In this document: positions 32,331 to 39,952 of the stretch, piece after piece
Layout of the letters: every line of letters starts with the position of its first letter
Position numbering within the stretch: the stretch's first letter is position 1
Source of the DNA: Firmicutes bacterium ADurb.Bin248
GTDB taxonomy: Bacteria > Bacillota > Clostridia > Christensenellales > CAG-138
Direction of reading: 5' to 3'
Length of the DNA stretch: 44,313 bases
Assembly: GCA_002069725.1 (NCBI GenBank)
Contig: MWBW01000023.1
Coordinates: 1-44,313, forward strand
Program-made: the position numbers and the translations under genes
Notes under the pieces: model-generated
Told to the model about the DNA's origin: nothing
Databases searched by the model: none
Seen by the model: only the letters and a program-made list of their open reading frames with translations

Positions 32331-32339
32331 AGGGGAAAT

Positions 32340-32518
32340 CAGCTAATAGCTAATAAGTAATAGTGAATAACTACTCATAATCAAACGAGCCTTCGCTTTA
32401 GCAGCGAAGGCTTTTTCTTATAAGGAAAGCCGGTTGCTTCGATTCAAACAACCGACGTGTTGTATGATAACCTATGAATCCGAATAGTTATTCACTATTA
32501 CTTATTAGCTATTAGCTG
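32340..32518. repeat. Perfect 34-bp inverted repeat pair around the dnaC terminator
   Basis: Arms at 32340-32373 and 32485-32518 are exact reverse complements (core TAATAGTGAATAAC). They enclose a terminator and ~70 bp of AT-rich sequence. No coding frame is present. It looks like a MITE/REP-type element of ~180 bp. Confidence 0.8.
32388..32417 (+). terminator. Terminator of the dnaC-like gene
   Basis: AGCCTTCGCT-TTAGC-AGCGAAGGCT followed by TTTTCTTAT. Confidence 0.85.
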
Positions 32519-32550
32519 GAAAATTGACAATCCCCGATTGTCAATTTTCC
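32518..32550. repeat. ATTGACAAT inverted repeat at a gene 3' end
   Basis: GGAAAATTGACAAT-CCCCG-ATTGTCAATTTTCC, 14-bp perfect arms. It supplies the TGA stop and last codons of the DUF695-like gene on the minus strand. Confidence 0.7.
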
Positions 32551-33287
32551 ATGATCGGCCCGCCGCGCCTGACCACCGGCGAGTCCCAATATCTTAATTC
32601 CCCGCCGTATTTCTCGGCGATGCGGATGGCGCGCGTGGTGAGCGCGTCGATCTCGGTTTTGTCGAGCGTCGCCAGGCGCACGATCTTGGTGCCGTAGGCG
32701 AGCTCATACTCCGGCTCGTACACCGGCCCCGCGAGCGCGAAGCCCGAGAGGCGCGCCTGCTCCGCGAAGAGCAGCATGATGCTTTCCGTCGCGAAAAACA
32801 GCGCGAACGACACGCGGCGAAGGCCTTTGACGCTGTCCCCGTTTTTGACGAGGAGCGCGATCTGGTCGCGGTTGCGCTCGGTCTGCATCTTGGCGGCGTC
32901 CGGGTAGAGGAGCTGGCGGTATGTGACCCACTCCGGCTCCTCCGCGCCGCCCGCGCGGCAGGCGAGCACGCGCTCGCGCCCGGCGATCTCGTCGAGCGGC
33001 TTCCTGGCCTTCTTCTCGCGCGCGTAGAAGTAGAACTGCCTCTGCGCGCCGACCTCGATGTACCCGGCGTACAGGCAGGGAGACTCGCGCACGAAGCTCT
33101 TGCGCAGGCCGTCGGCCCGGGCTGACTCTATGGCGTTGAGCGAGGGCGCGTCCCTGCGGCGGCTCTCGCAGCTCAGATACAGCAAATACGGCCACTCGTC
33201 GCACGAGCAGTCCGAAAGCGCCATATCCACCGCGAAGCGCGCCTGGGCGCCCTCGATCGGCCAGTCATACCCGAACCATTGCGCCAT
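32541..33287 (-). CDS. DUF695 / RraB-like protein
   Basis: A 248-residue protein. The N-terminal half (AQWFGYDWPIEGAQARFAVDM..., PYLLYLSCESRR, RQFYFYAREKKA) resembles DUF695. The C-terminal half (FFATESIMLLFAEQARLSGFALAG, then LDKTEIDALTTRAIRIAEKYGGELRYWDSPVV) resembles the regulator-of-ribonuclease (RraB) fold. Such fusions occur in many bacteria; an RNA-turnover role is only suggested by the fold name. Its ATG follows the alaS-like TAA with no gap and no clear Shine-Dalgarno, so it is probably expressed by translational coupling with that gene. Confidence 0.65.
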   Translation of the reverse strand: MAQWFGYDWPIEGAQARFAVDMALSDCSCDEWPYLLYLSCESRRRDAPSLNAIESARADGLRKSFVRESPCLYAGYIEVGAQRQFYFYAREKKARKPLDEIAGRERVLACRAGGAEEPEWVTYRQLLYPDAAKMQTERNRDQIALLVKNGDSVKGLRRVSFALFFATESIMLLFAEQARLSGFALAGPVYEPEYELAYGTKIVRLATLDKTEIDALTTRAIRIAEKYGGELRYWDSPVVRRGGPIMEN

Positions 33288-35075
33288 TTATTCGAGCACG
33301 GCCTTGATCCTGCGCACGCCGGCGCTGGAGGCCTCCTCCTTTTTGATTTTGAACGTCCCAAGCTCGCCGGTGCGCGAGGCGTGCGGACCGCCGCAGATTT
33401 CCTTTGAGAAATTGCCCATCGCGTAGACCTTGACGCGCTCGCCGTACTTGTCGCCGAACAGGCCCATGGCGCCCGCGGCGCGGGCTTCCTCCACGCTCAT
33501 TTCCGTGCAGGTGATCTCGGCGTCGGCCGCGATGGCCTCGTTGACGAGCCGCTCGACCTGGGCGACTTCCGCATCCGTCATCTTGCGCTCGAAGCTGAAG
33601 TCGAAGCGGAGCCGTTCCGCCGTGATGTTGCTGCCCTTCTGGTGCACGCCCTCGCCGAGGACGTTTCGAAGCGCCGCCTGCAAAAGGTGCGTCGCGCTGT
33701 GCAGGCGCGCGGTCGCCTCGCCCGTGTCGGCGAGGCCGCCCTTGAAGCGCTGCTCGGCGCCTGCCTGGGATTTTTTCTGATGCTCGGCGAACGCCTCCTC
33801 GAAGCCTTTGACGTCCACGCGAAGGCCGTTCTCCGCGGCCATCTCCTGCGTGAACTCGATGGGGAAGCCGTATGTGTCGTAAAGATGGAAGGCGGTCACG
33901 CCGTCTATGGTTCCGCCCGCGAGGCTTTCTTTTACGCGCTCGAACTCGCGCATGCCGTTTTTGAGCGTGCGCTGGAAGCGGGCCTCCTCGCGGGAAAGCT
34001 CCTCGGTGATCTTCGCGCGGTTCTGCTCGAGCTCGGGATAGACCTTGCCGTAGCGCGCGACGACGGCCTCGGCCACGGATTTGAGGCTGTCCTGCGGCAT
34101 GCCCAGCTGCATGGCGTAGCGGATGGCGCGGCGGATGAGCCTTCGAAGTATGTACCCCTGGTCGCTGTTGGACGGGGCCACGCCGCGCGGGTCGCCGAGC
34201 ATGAACGCCGCGCAGCGCACGTGGTCGGCGACGATGCGAAAGGCCTTGACGGTCTGCGCGCTTTCCTTATGGTTTTTGCCCGAAAGCTCCTCGATCTTCG
34301 CGATGATGGGCACGTAGGCGTCGGTGTCGAACACGCTCTGGGCGCCCTGTAGCGTGGCGATGGTGCGATCCAACCCCATGCCGGTGTCGACGTTCTTCTG
34401 GGAGAGCGGCTCGAATTTCCCTTCGCCGAGCTTGTTGTATTCCATGAACACGTTGTTCCAGATTTCGAGGTATTTGCCGCAGGAGCACGAGGGGTCGCAC
34501 CCCGGCGAGCAGGCGGGCTTGCCCGTGTCGTAGAAAATCTCCGTGTCCGGACCGCAGGGGCCTGTCATGCCCGCGGGTCCCCACCAGTTGTATTTCTTTT
34601 CGAGGAAGTATATGTGCGAGGGGTCAGCGCCCATCTCGACCCAGCGGTCGTGCGCGACCATATCGCGCGGCGCGTCCGCGTCGCCCGCGAAGCAGGTGAA
34701 AAAGAGCTTCTCTTTGGGGATGCCGAGCCACTTTTCGCCGGTGAGGAACTCCCAGCTCCAGGCGATGGATTCGCGCTTGAAATAATCCCCCAAGGACCAG
34801 TTGCCCAGCATCTCGAAGAAGGTGCAGTGCGAGGCGTCGCCCACCTCGTCGATGTCGTCCGTGCGCACGCACTTTTGCACATTGACGAGGCGTTTGCCCG
34901 CGGGATGCTTCTCGCCCATCAGATAAGGTACGAGCGGATGCATGCCGGCGGTCGTGAACAGCACCGTCGGGTCGTTTTCCGGTATCAGGGACGCCGAGGG
35001 GATGATCGCGTGGCCGCGCTCGGCGAAAAATTTGAGGTAGAGTTCGCGCAGTTCGTCGCTCGTCAGCTTTCGCAT
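33288..35075 (-). CDS. alaS: Short alanyl-tRNA synthetase lacking the C-terminal domain
   Basis: A 595-residue AlaRS. The catalytic core is complete (FTTAGMHPLVPYLMG, HCTFFEMLGNWSLGDYFK, GPCGPDTEIFYD, VDTGMGLDR). The tRNA-recognition part (DHVRCAAFMLGDPRGVAPSN...GYILRRLIRRA) and the editing domain follow, with zinc ligands His459 and His463 (HSATH) and Cys561 and His565 (CGGPHASRTGELG). It ends ~30 residues after the editing site; the coiled coil and C-Ala/DHHA1 domain that bring standard bacterial AlaRS to about 870 residues are missing. An extra Cys-rich loop (189-199, CSPGCDPSCSC) lies in the core. It charges tRNA-Ala; processivity may differ without C-Ala. AAGGAGA precedes ATG 35075. Confidence 0.88.
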   Translation of the reverse strand: MRKLTSDELRELYLKFFAERGHAIIPSASLIPENDPTVLFTTAGMHPLVPYLMGEKHPAGKRLVNVQKCVRTDDIDEVGDASHCTFFEMLGNWSLGDYFKRESIAWSWEFLTGEKWLGIPKEKLFFTCFAGDADAPRDMVAHDRWVEMGADPSHIYFLEKKYNWWGPAGMTGPCGPDTEIFYDTGKPACSPGCDPSCSCGKYLEIWNNVFMEYNKLGEGKFEPLSQKNVDTGMGLDRTIATLQGAQSVFDTDAYVPIIAKIEELSGKNHKESAQTVKAFRIVADHVRCAAFMLGDPRGVAPSNSDQGYILRRLIRRAIRYAMQLGMPQDSLKSVAEAVVARYGKVYPELEQNRAKITEELSREEARFQRTLKNGMREFERVKESLAGGTIDGVTAFHLYDTYGFPIEFTQEMAAENGLRVDVKGFEEAFAEHQKKSQAGAEQRFKGGLADTGEATARLHSATHLLQAALRNVLGEGVHQKGSNITAERLRFDFSFERKMTDAEVAQVERLVNEAIAADAEITCTEMSVEEARAAGAMGLFGDKYGERVKVYAMGNFSKEICGGPHASRTGELGTFKIKKEEASSAGVRRIKAVLE

Positions 35076-35116
35076 ACGTTTCTCCTTGATTGTTCACACT
35101 TTGTTTGTGACTATAC

Positions 35117-35146
35117 AGTATATCCCAAGTGCGCGCGCCTTGTCAA
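35117..35146 (-). promoter_or_regulatory. Promoter of the alaS-like operon
   Basis: On the minus strand TTGACA, 18 nt, TATACT. Its -35 box shares bases with the divergent promoter at 35140-35168. I saw no clear T-box structure in the ~40-nt leader. Confidence 0.75.
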
Positions 35147-35168
35147 CGCGCGGGGCCGCGGGTATAAT
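35140..35168 (+). promoter_or_regulatory. Promoter of the solute-binding protein gene
   Basis: TTGTCA, 17 nt, TATAAT. The -35 boxes of the two divergent promoters overlap by five bases in TTGTCAA. Confidence 0.75.
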
Positions 35169-35178
35169 TGGGGGGAGC

Positions 35179-35200
35179 AATACCCCGCCGCCGGGGTATT
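35179..35200 (+). promoter_or_regulatory. AATACCCC dyad in the leader, possible operator
   Basis: AATACCCC-GCCGCC-GGGGTATT, a perfect 8-bp dyad just downstream of the TATAAT box. There is no T-tract, so a protein-binding site or 5' hairpin is more likely than a terminator. Confidence 0.45.
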
Positions 35201-35240
35201 CCGGCAGCGACCGACAAGCATGTAAAGGTAATTATATTCA

Positions 35241-36185
35241 ATGAAAGTCCGCTCGTTTCAGGGCTTCCGGCGCCCGAGGGAAAAAATCAAGCGCGGCCAC
35301 GGCCTTTTTACGTTGCGCGGCGAGGAGGGGAAGCTCCCGCGGCGCGCGCTCGCGATCACGGCGGGCGTCGCGCTGCTCGCCGTGCTCGCGTTTTCGCTGC
35401 GCGCGGACCCCGTGCTCATGAACAGCGCGGAGATCGCGACCATCTGGGACCACGGCGTGCTGCGGGTCGGCGTGCGCGCCGACGTGCCGCAAATGGGACA
35501 GGGCGGGGCGGGCCTCGAGGTCGAGCTTGCGGCGCTGCTCGCCCGTAAGATCATGGAGGCGGACAGGAACTGGATCGGCGCGGAGCCCGTCGAGCTCGTC
35601 GAGGTCGGCGCCATGGACGTCGCGGCCAAGCTTTCCGACGGCAGCATTGACGCCGCCATCTGCCTGATGCCCAAGGGCGCGAACGAGGCCTACGCCTACT
35701 CGCGCGCATATTACACCGACGAGATCCTGTTCCTCACGCGCCCCGGCGAGGAGAACATCCAAATCAAAAACATAGACGTCGGCTGCATCCAGAACGCGAG
35801 CAGCACGAGCCTGTACGTTCCCTCGGGGGCCGTGTACAACGCGCTCGCCGCCTATATCGACGCGCATCCGGACGACGGGCTTACGGTCGTTTCCGAAAGC
35901 GGAACGTCCACGCGCCGCATCACGACATACGCCTCCTACGAGGATCTGTTCAAGGGCCTCGCGGACGGCGATGTGGGCGCCGTTGCCCTGAGCGCCCTCA
36001 TGGCGGACAAGTACGAGGGGTCGTATCCCTTCGGCGTGAGCTCCGTGAAGGCCGGCTCCGTCGATTACGCCGTCGCAAGCCTCGCCGAGCAGAGCGCCGT
36101 AGCCGCGATCGCGGACATCATGCTCGCCTCTATGGAGCAGGACGGCTCTCTTGCCGCCCTGAAAGAAAAATACGGATTAAAATAG
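35241..36185 (+). CDS. Membrane-anchored family 3 solute-binding protein
   Basis: A 314-residue protein. An Arg/Lys-rich cytoplasmic start (residues 1-35) is followed by one hydrophobic helix (36-53) that probably anchors it. The rest is a two-lobe amino-acid-binding protein: IWDHGVLRVGVRADVPQMGQ, GLEVELAALLARKI, AAKLSDGSIDAAICLMPKG and YSRAYYTDEILFLTR. No permease or ATPase is adjacent, so it may serve a distant transporter or act as a sensor. The long basic N-terminus replaces the usual lipoprotein signal. The Shine-Dalgarno is weak (AAAGG). A strong terminator follows. Confidence 0.78.
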   Translation: MKVRSFQGFRRPREKIKRGHGLFTLRGEEGKLPRRALAITAGVALLAVLAFSLRADPVLMNSAEIATIWDHGVLRVGVRADVPQMGQGGAGLEVELAALLARKIMEADRNWIGAEPVELVEVGAMDVAAKLSDGSIDAAICLMPKGANEAYAYSRAYYTDEILFLTRPGEENIQIKNIDVGCIQNASSTSLYVPSGAVYNALAAYIDAHPDDGLTVVSESGTSTRRITTYASYEDLFKGLADGDVGAVALSALMADKYEGSYPFGVSSVKAGSVDYAVASLAEQSAVAAIADIMLASMEQDGSLAALKEKYGLK

Positions 36186-36234
36186 AAAAACAATCTAGGA
36201 TTTACATGCCCTCCAAAATGCAGAATCCGATTTT

Positions 36235-36264
36235 CAGTCCCGGTAACGGGACTGCTTACTTTTT
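36235..36264 (+). terminator. Terminator between the binding-protein gene and the terminase operon
   Basis: CAGTCCCG-GTAA-CGGGACTG, 8-bp stem with a GNRA loop, then CTTACTTTTT. It insulates the phage packaging operon that starts 6 nt later. Confidence 0.8.
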
Positions 36265-36269
36265 GGGCG

Positions 36270-36298
36270 TTGCTTTGCCGCGCGCTCGGGGATATAAT
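36270..36298 (+). promoter_or_regulatory. Promoter of the terminase-portal operon
   Basis: TTGCTT, 17 nt, TATAAT. It starts a ~40-nt leader before the first packaging gene. Unlike the capsid promoter, no terminator follows it. Confidence 0.75.
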
Positions 36299-36345
36299 CC
36301 GCTCACAAAGGGGAACAAATGTTCTATAATTGAGGAAGAAAACAA

Positions 36346-36876
36346 ATGACGCGAAAGGATTACAACATCGAAAACATGATGGTGCTGCCCGAGCCGAGGC
36401 GGACGCGCGCGCGAAAGAGCGAGCCGGTCACGCGGGAGGAAGCCCAAAACGCCGCCTTCGCCGCGACCGAGCGCCGCCTCTACCAGATGAAGCTCATCCG
36501 CGCGCGCGTCGAGGACGCCAGGGAGGAGCTCGCGGAGCTGGAGAACCTCGGCGTGGAGGCGCTGCGCCACCATTCCTCGTCGCTCGTGCGCCTGCTGCGC
36601 CCCGGCATGCGCCTCGAGCCCGAGGAGATCCACGCGGCGCAGATGGCGTACCTGCGCGCGCGCCTCGCCGCGGACGAGCGCGAAATCAGGAAGCTGAACG
36701 TCGCCATGGAGTGCGTGAAGGATGATCCCTACTTTCCCAGCCTCGACATGCGCTACATGCGCGGCATGAGCGACCAGGAGATCGCCGCGCGCCTCGCGTG
36801 CGACAAGACCACCGTCGCGCGGCACAGGAAGCGGATCGTCCGCGACCTCGCCGTGCGGCTCTACGGGGTGTTCTAA
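36346..36876 (+). CDS. Sigma-70 region-4-like protein, terminase small subunit or late regulator
   Basis: A 176-residue protein encoded directly before the large terminase. The last 45 residues (YFPSLDMRYMRGMSDQEIAARLACDKTTVARHRKRIVRDLA) form a sigma-70 region 4-type helix-turn-helix. Residues ~40-120 are helical and charged, suited to oligomer formation. Position says TerS, which recognises the packaging site. The HTH also fits the ArpU/RinA-like phage late-gene activators. Either role would matter here: it could choose the DNA to be packaged or switch on the separate capsid operon. GAGGAAG precedes ATG 36346; one base separates it from terL. Confidence 0.72.
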   Translation: MTRKDYNIENMMVLPEPRRTRARKSEPVTREEAQNAAFAATERRLYQMKLIRARVEDAREELAELENLGVEALRHHSSSLVRLLRPGMRLEPEEIHAAQMAYLRARLAADEREIRKLNVAMECVKDDPYFPSLDMRYMRGMSDQEIAARLACDKTTVARHRKRIVRDLAVRLYGVF

Positions 36877-36877
36877 T

Positions 36878-38224
36878 ATGGAACGCACGCTCGTGCTTCG
36901 CGGCGCGCCCAATCCGCGTCAGGCGGAGTTTTTCGCCTCACGCGCGCGGCACACGGCCTACGGCGGCGCGCGCGGCGGCGGCAAAAGCTGGGCGATGCGG
37001 CGAAAGCTCGTTCTGCTCGCCCTCGCGACGCCGGACTTCAACGCGCTGCTGCTGCGAAGGACGCTGCCGGAGCTTCGCGAGAACCACCTGATCCCCCTGA
37101 TCCGCGAGCTCGCGGGCGCCGCCGCCTACGTTTCATCCGAACGCGCGTTCCGCTTCCCCAACGGCGCGCGGCTGCGCCTGGGGTATTGCGACAGCGCCAA
37201 CGACGTCTACCAGTACCAGGGGCAGGAGTACGACGCCATCGGCCTCGAGGAGGCCACGCACTTCACCGAGGAGCAGATGCGCTTCCTCACGACCTGCAAC
37301 CGCACCGTGAAGCCGGACTTCCGCCCGCGCATGTACTACACCTGCAACCCCGGCAACGTCGGCCACGGCTGGGTCAAGCGCCTGTTCATCGAGCGGCGCT
37401 ACGAGAACGGCGAGCGGCCCGGGGATTACCGCTTCATACCCGCGCGCGTGTGGGACAACCGCGTTTTGCTCGCGGCCGACCCGGACTATGTGCGCGCGCT
37501 CGAAAGCCTGCCGGAGGACCTGCGGCGCGCCCACCTCGAGGGGGACTGGGACGTGCACGCGGGGCAGTATTTCCGCGAGTTCTCGCGGCAAAGCCACGTC
37601 GCCGAGCCGTTCGAGATCCCCGCGTGGTGGAAGCGTTTCCGCTCGATGGACTGGGGCTACAACGACCCCTGCTGCGTGCTCTGGCACGCCGTGAACGGCG
37701 ACGGGCGCGTGTTCACCTACCGCGAGCTATACGTGCGCGCCATGCGCGCGGACGAAGTGGCCTTCAAGATCCGCGCGCTGTCCGAAGGGGAAAAGATCGC
37801 CTACACGGTCGCGAGCCCCGACATGTGGCAGAAGCGCGGCGTGGTGCTCAGGGCCGAGGGCGGCTTCGAGGGGGAGAGCATCGCCGAGCTGTTCGCCGCC
37901 TCCGGCGTGGCGCTGACCCCGGCGGACAACGGCCGCGTGGCGGGCTGGCAGAGGGTGCGAAGCTACCTCGCCCCCGCGCCGGACGGGCTGCCGCTCTGGC
38001 AGGCCTTTCCCGATTGCCGGGAGCTGATCCGCACGCTGCCCCTGCTCGTATATTCCGGGCATGACCGCGAGGACGCGGCCGACGGCGACGACCACGCGCC
38101 CGAGGCGCTGCGCTACGCGCTCATGTCCCGCCCGTGCCGGAGCGCGGCCCCGGCCGAAGCGCCCCGCCGCGCGTACGACCCGCTTTCCGTACGCGCTTAC
38201 AGCCCCGATTTCATGATCCGATAA
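36878..38224 (+). CDS. Terminase large subunit
   Basis: A 448-residue packaging motor. The ATPase has Walker A GGARGGGKS (29-37), Walker B YDAIGLEEATHF (118-129) and the coupling region YYTCNPGN. The nuclease has MDWGYNDP (Asp258), ASPDMW (Asp315) and DGDDHAPEALRYAL (Asp402-Asp405) as acidic metal ligands. All key residues are present, so the gene looks active. It pumps DNA into the procapsid through the portal encoded next and cuts it at completion. By motif spacing it resembles terminases of Gram-positive podo- and siphoviruses; headful or site-specific cutting cannot be told. Confidence 0.93.
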   Translation: MERTLVLRGAPNPRQAEFFASRARHTAYGGARGGGKSWAMRRKLVLLALATPDFNALLLRRTLPELRENHLIPLIRELAGAAAYVSSERAFRFPNGARLRLGYCDSANDVYQYQGQEYDAIGLEEATHFTEEQMRFLTTCNRTVKPDFRPRMYYTCNPGNVGHGWVKRLFIERRYENGERPGDYRFIPARVWDNRVLLAADPDYVRALESLPEDLRRAHLEGDWDVHAGQYFREFSRQSHVAEPFEIPAWWKRFRSMDWGYNDPCCVLWHAVNGDGRVFTYRELYVRAMRADEVAFKIRALSEGEKIAYTVASPDMWQKRGVVLRAEGGFEGESIAELFAASGVALTPADNGRVAGWQRVRSYLAPAPDGLPLWQAFPDCRELIRTLPLLVYSGHDREDAADGDDHAPEALRYALMSRPCRSAAPAEAPRRAYDPLSVRAYSPDFMIR

Positions 38225-38238
38225 GGAGGATATCATTT

Positions 38239-39780
38239 ATGAAGAAAGCCGAACAAACCCGCGCCGACAGGCTCTACGCGCTCTTCGAGGAATACCGGAA
38301 CAGCTACGCCGCCGAGTGGGAGCGGCTCGACAAATGCGAGCGTCTCTATCGCGGCGACCACTGGAGCGACGTGCCCGTCGGGGATCAAAACGAGCCGCGC
38401 CCCGCGACGCCGGTCATACAGTCCACCGTGGAGAGCGTCCGCGCAGACCTCATGGACGGGCTCCCCGAGGCCGTCGTCACCGCCGACGCGCCTGAGAACG
38501 AGGGCGTCGCGGAGGCGCTGACATGCCTTCTCGCCGAAAACCACCGCCGCGGCCGCTTTGAGCGCGAGTATGCGAGCCTTCTGCACGACCTGCTCGTGGG
38601 CGGCTACATGGTGATGGAAACGGGCTACGACGAGAGCGAGAACAACGGCCTCGGCGCGGCGTTCATCCGCCACGCGGACGCGCACAACGTGCTTTTCGAC
38701 CCGCTCTGTCCCGACATACAGGACGGCCGCGCGGTCTTCAAGCTCGCGCCGTATCCGGCGGAATGGTTCCGCAGCCGCTACCCGAAACAATTCGGCGATA
38801 TGGCGGCCGATCCGGTCCTGGTGGTTCCGAAGCGGGACGCTTACCTCGGCCGCGGCAGCGCCGAGGAGATGCTTCTGCTCGAGTGCTGGGAACGCGAGTA
38901 CGACCCCGAGACGCGCGTATTCCGCGTGCATATGACAAAGCTCGCCGGGGGCGTCGTGCTCGAGGACAGCCGCGCGCACAAGCCCGAGGGCTACTTCGCG
39001 CACGGGCGCTATCCCTTCGTGGTGACGCCGCTGTTCACGAGGAAGGGCACCGCGCTCGGCTACGGCTTCCCCGATCTGTTCGAAACGCAGCAGCGCTACT
39101 CCGACAAGCTCGACCAGATCGTGCTGAAAAACGCGCTCATGGCCTCGCACAACAAGCTGCTCGTCACGGGCGCTTCCGGATTCGACCCGGACGACCTTCG
39201 GGATTGGTCCCGCGAGGTGCACAGGGGCGACAGCCTCGGCGGCGTGACCTGGTTTCCGACCCCGCCGCTGCCCGCCTACGTCGCGAGCTTCGCCAAGGCC
39301 ATACGCGAGGGCATCAAGGAGGAATCGGGCGCCACGGACTTCTCGCGCGGCGAAACCTACGGCGGCGTGACCGCGGCATCCGCCATCGCCGCGCTGCAGG
39401 AGGCCAGCGGCAAGCGCACGCGCATGGTCGCGCGCGTGGCGCACGGCGCGTTCGAGGAGGCCGTGCGGCAGGAGATCGAGGTCGAGCGCGAGTTCTGCGC
39501 CTTCCCGCGCGCGGTGAAGCTCCAGGACGGCCGCCTCTCATATTTCACGGGCGAGCAGATGTACGCGCTCAGCGGCCTCAACAACCGCCTGCCCATCGAG
39601 TTCGCCGTCACGGTCAAGGCGCAGCGCGAGAACCGCTTCACGCTCGCCGCGCACAACGAAACCGTGATCGGCCTCGTTCGCCTTGGCATGGTCACGCCCG
39701 ACGTGGGGCTCGAGCTCATGATGTTCGAGGGCAAGCGGCAGGCGCTCGATATGATGAAGCGGCAGGAGCGGGGCAGTTGA
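38239..39780 (+). CDS. Portal protein (P22-like)
   Basis: A 513-residue portal. It opens with DRLYALFEEYRNSYAAEWERLDKCERLYRGDHW, then VIQSTVESVRADLMDGLPEAVVTAD, a region seen in P22-type and related podovirus portals. GFPDLFETQQRYSDKLDQIVLKNALMASHNKLLV and GGVTAASAIAALQEASGKRTR mark the stem and crown parts. I start at ATG 38239, 8 nt after AAGGAGG; the longer frame overlaps terL. The stop lies in a TTGAC/ATTGACAAT repeat. This is the last gene of the packaging unit; the expected next gene, the scaffold, lies 23 kb upstream at 16734. Confidence 0.88.
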   Translation: MKKAEQTRADRLYALFEEYRNSYAAEWERLDKCERLYRGDHWSDVPVGDQNEPRPATPVIQSTVESVRADLMDGLPEAVVTADAPENEGVAEALTCLLAENHRRGRFEREYASLLHDLLVGGYMVMETGYDESENNGLGAAFIRHADAHNVLFDPLCPDIQDGRAVFKLAPYPAEWFRSRYPKQFGDMAADPVLVVPKRDAYLGRGSAEEMLLLECWEREYDPETRVFRVHMTKLAGGVVLEDSRAHKPEGYFAHGRYPFVVTPLFTRKGTALGYGFPDLFETQQRYSDKLDQIVLKNALMASHNKLLVTGASGFDPDDLRDWSREVHRGDSLGGVTWFPTPPLPAYVASFAKAIREGIKEESGATDFSRGETYGGVTAASAIAALQEASGKRTRMVARVAHGAFEEAVRQEIEVEREFCAFPRAVKLQDGRLSYFTGEQMYALSGLNNRLPIEFAVTVKAQRENRFTLAAHNETVIGLVRLGMVTPDVGLELMMFEGKRQALDMMKRQERGS

Positions 39781-39793
39781 CGATTGACAATCA
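39776..39793. repeat. ATTGACAAT-type repeat at the portal gene 3' end
   Basis: GTTGACGATTGACAATCA spans the portal stop codon, in the same arrangement as at 4799-4817. Confidence 0.5.
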
Positions 39794-39819
39794 GGGGAAC
39801 GCTGCCGCGGCGGGGTTTT

Positions 39820-39855
39820 GCAGTAGGGGCGGCCCTGCGCGGCCGCCCCTACTGC
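39820..39855. repeat. GTAGGGGCGGCC palindromic repeat
   Basis: 15-bp perfect arms (GCAGTAGGGGCGGCC and its complement) around CTGCGC. A shorter relative lies near 9590-9611. This type of small intergenic palindrome is widespread in Clostridia genomes. Confidence 0.75.
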
Positions 39856-39893
39856 TGCGCAAACGCCCGCCTCCGTCGGAAATGCATAGAAAG

Positions 39894-39920
39894 AAGCGGC
39901 TCCCTCGGCGGGAGCCGCTT
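39894..39920 (-). terminator. Terminator of the 39953 surface-protein gene
   Basis: On the minus strand AAGCGGCTCCC-N5-GGGAGCCGCTT, then CTTTC. It lies 33 nt after the stop codon. Confidence 0.75.
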
Positions 39921-39952
39921 GTGCGCTGTCGGGTTACCCAACGGGGGATTGC

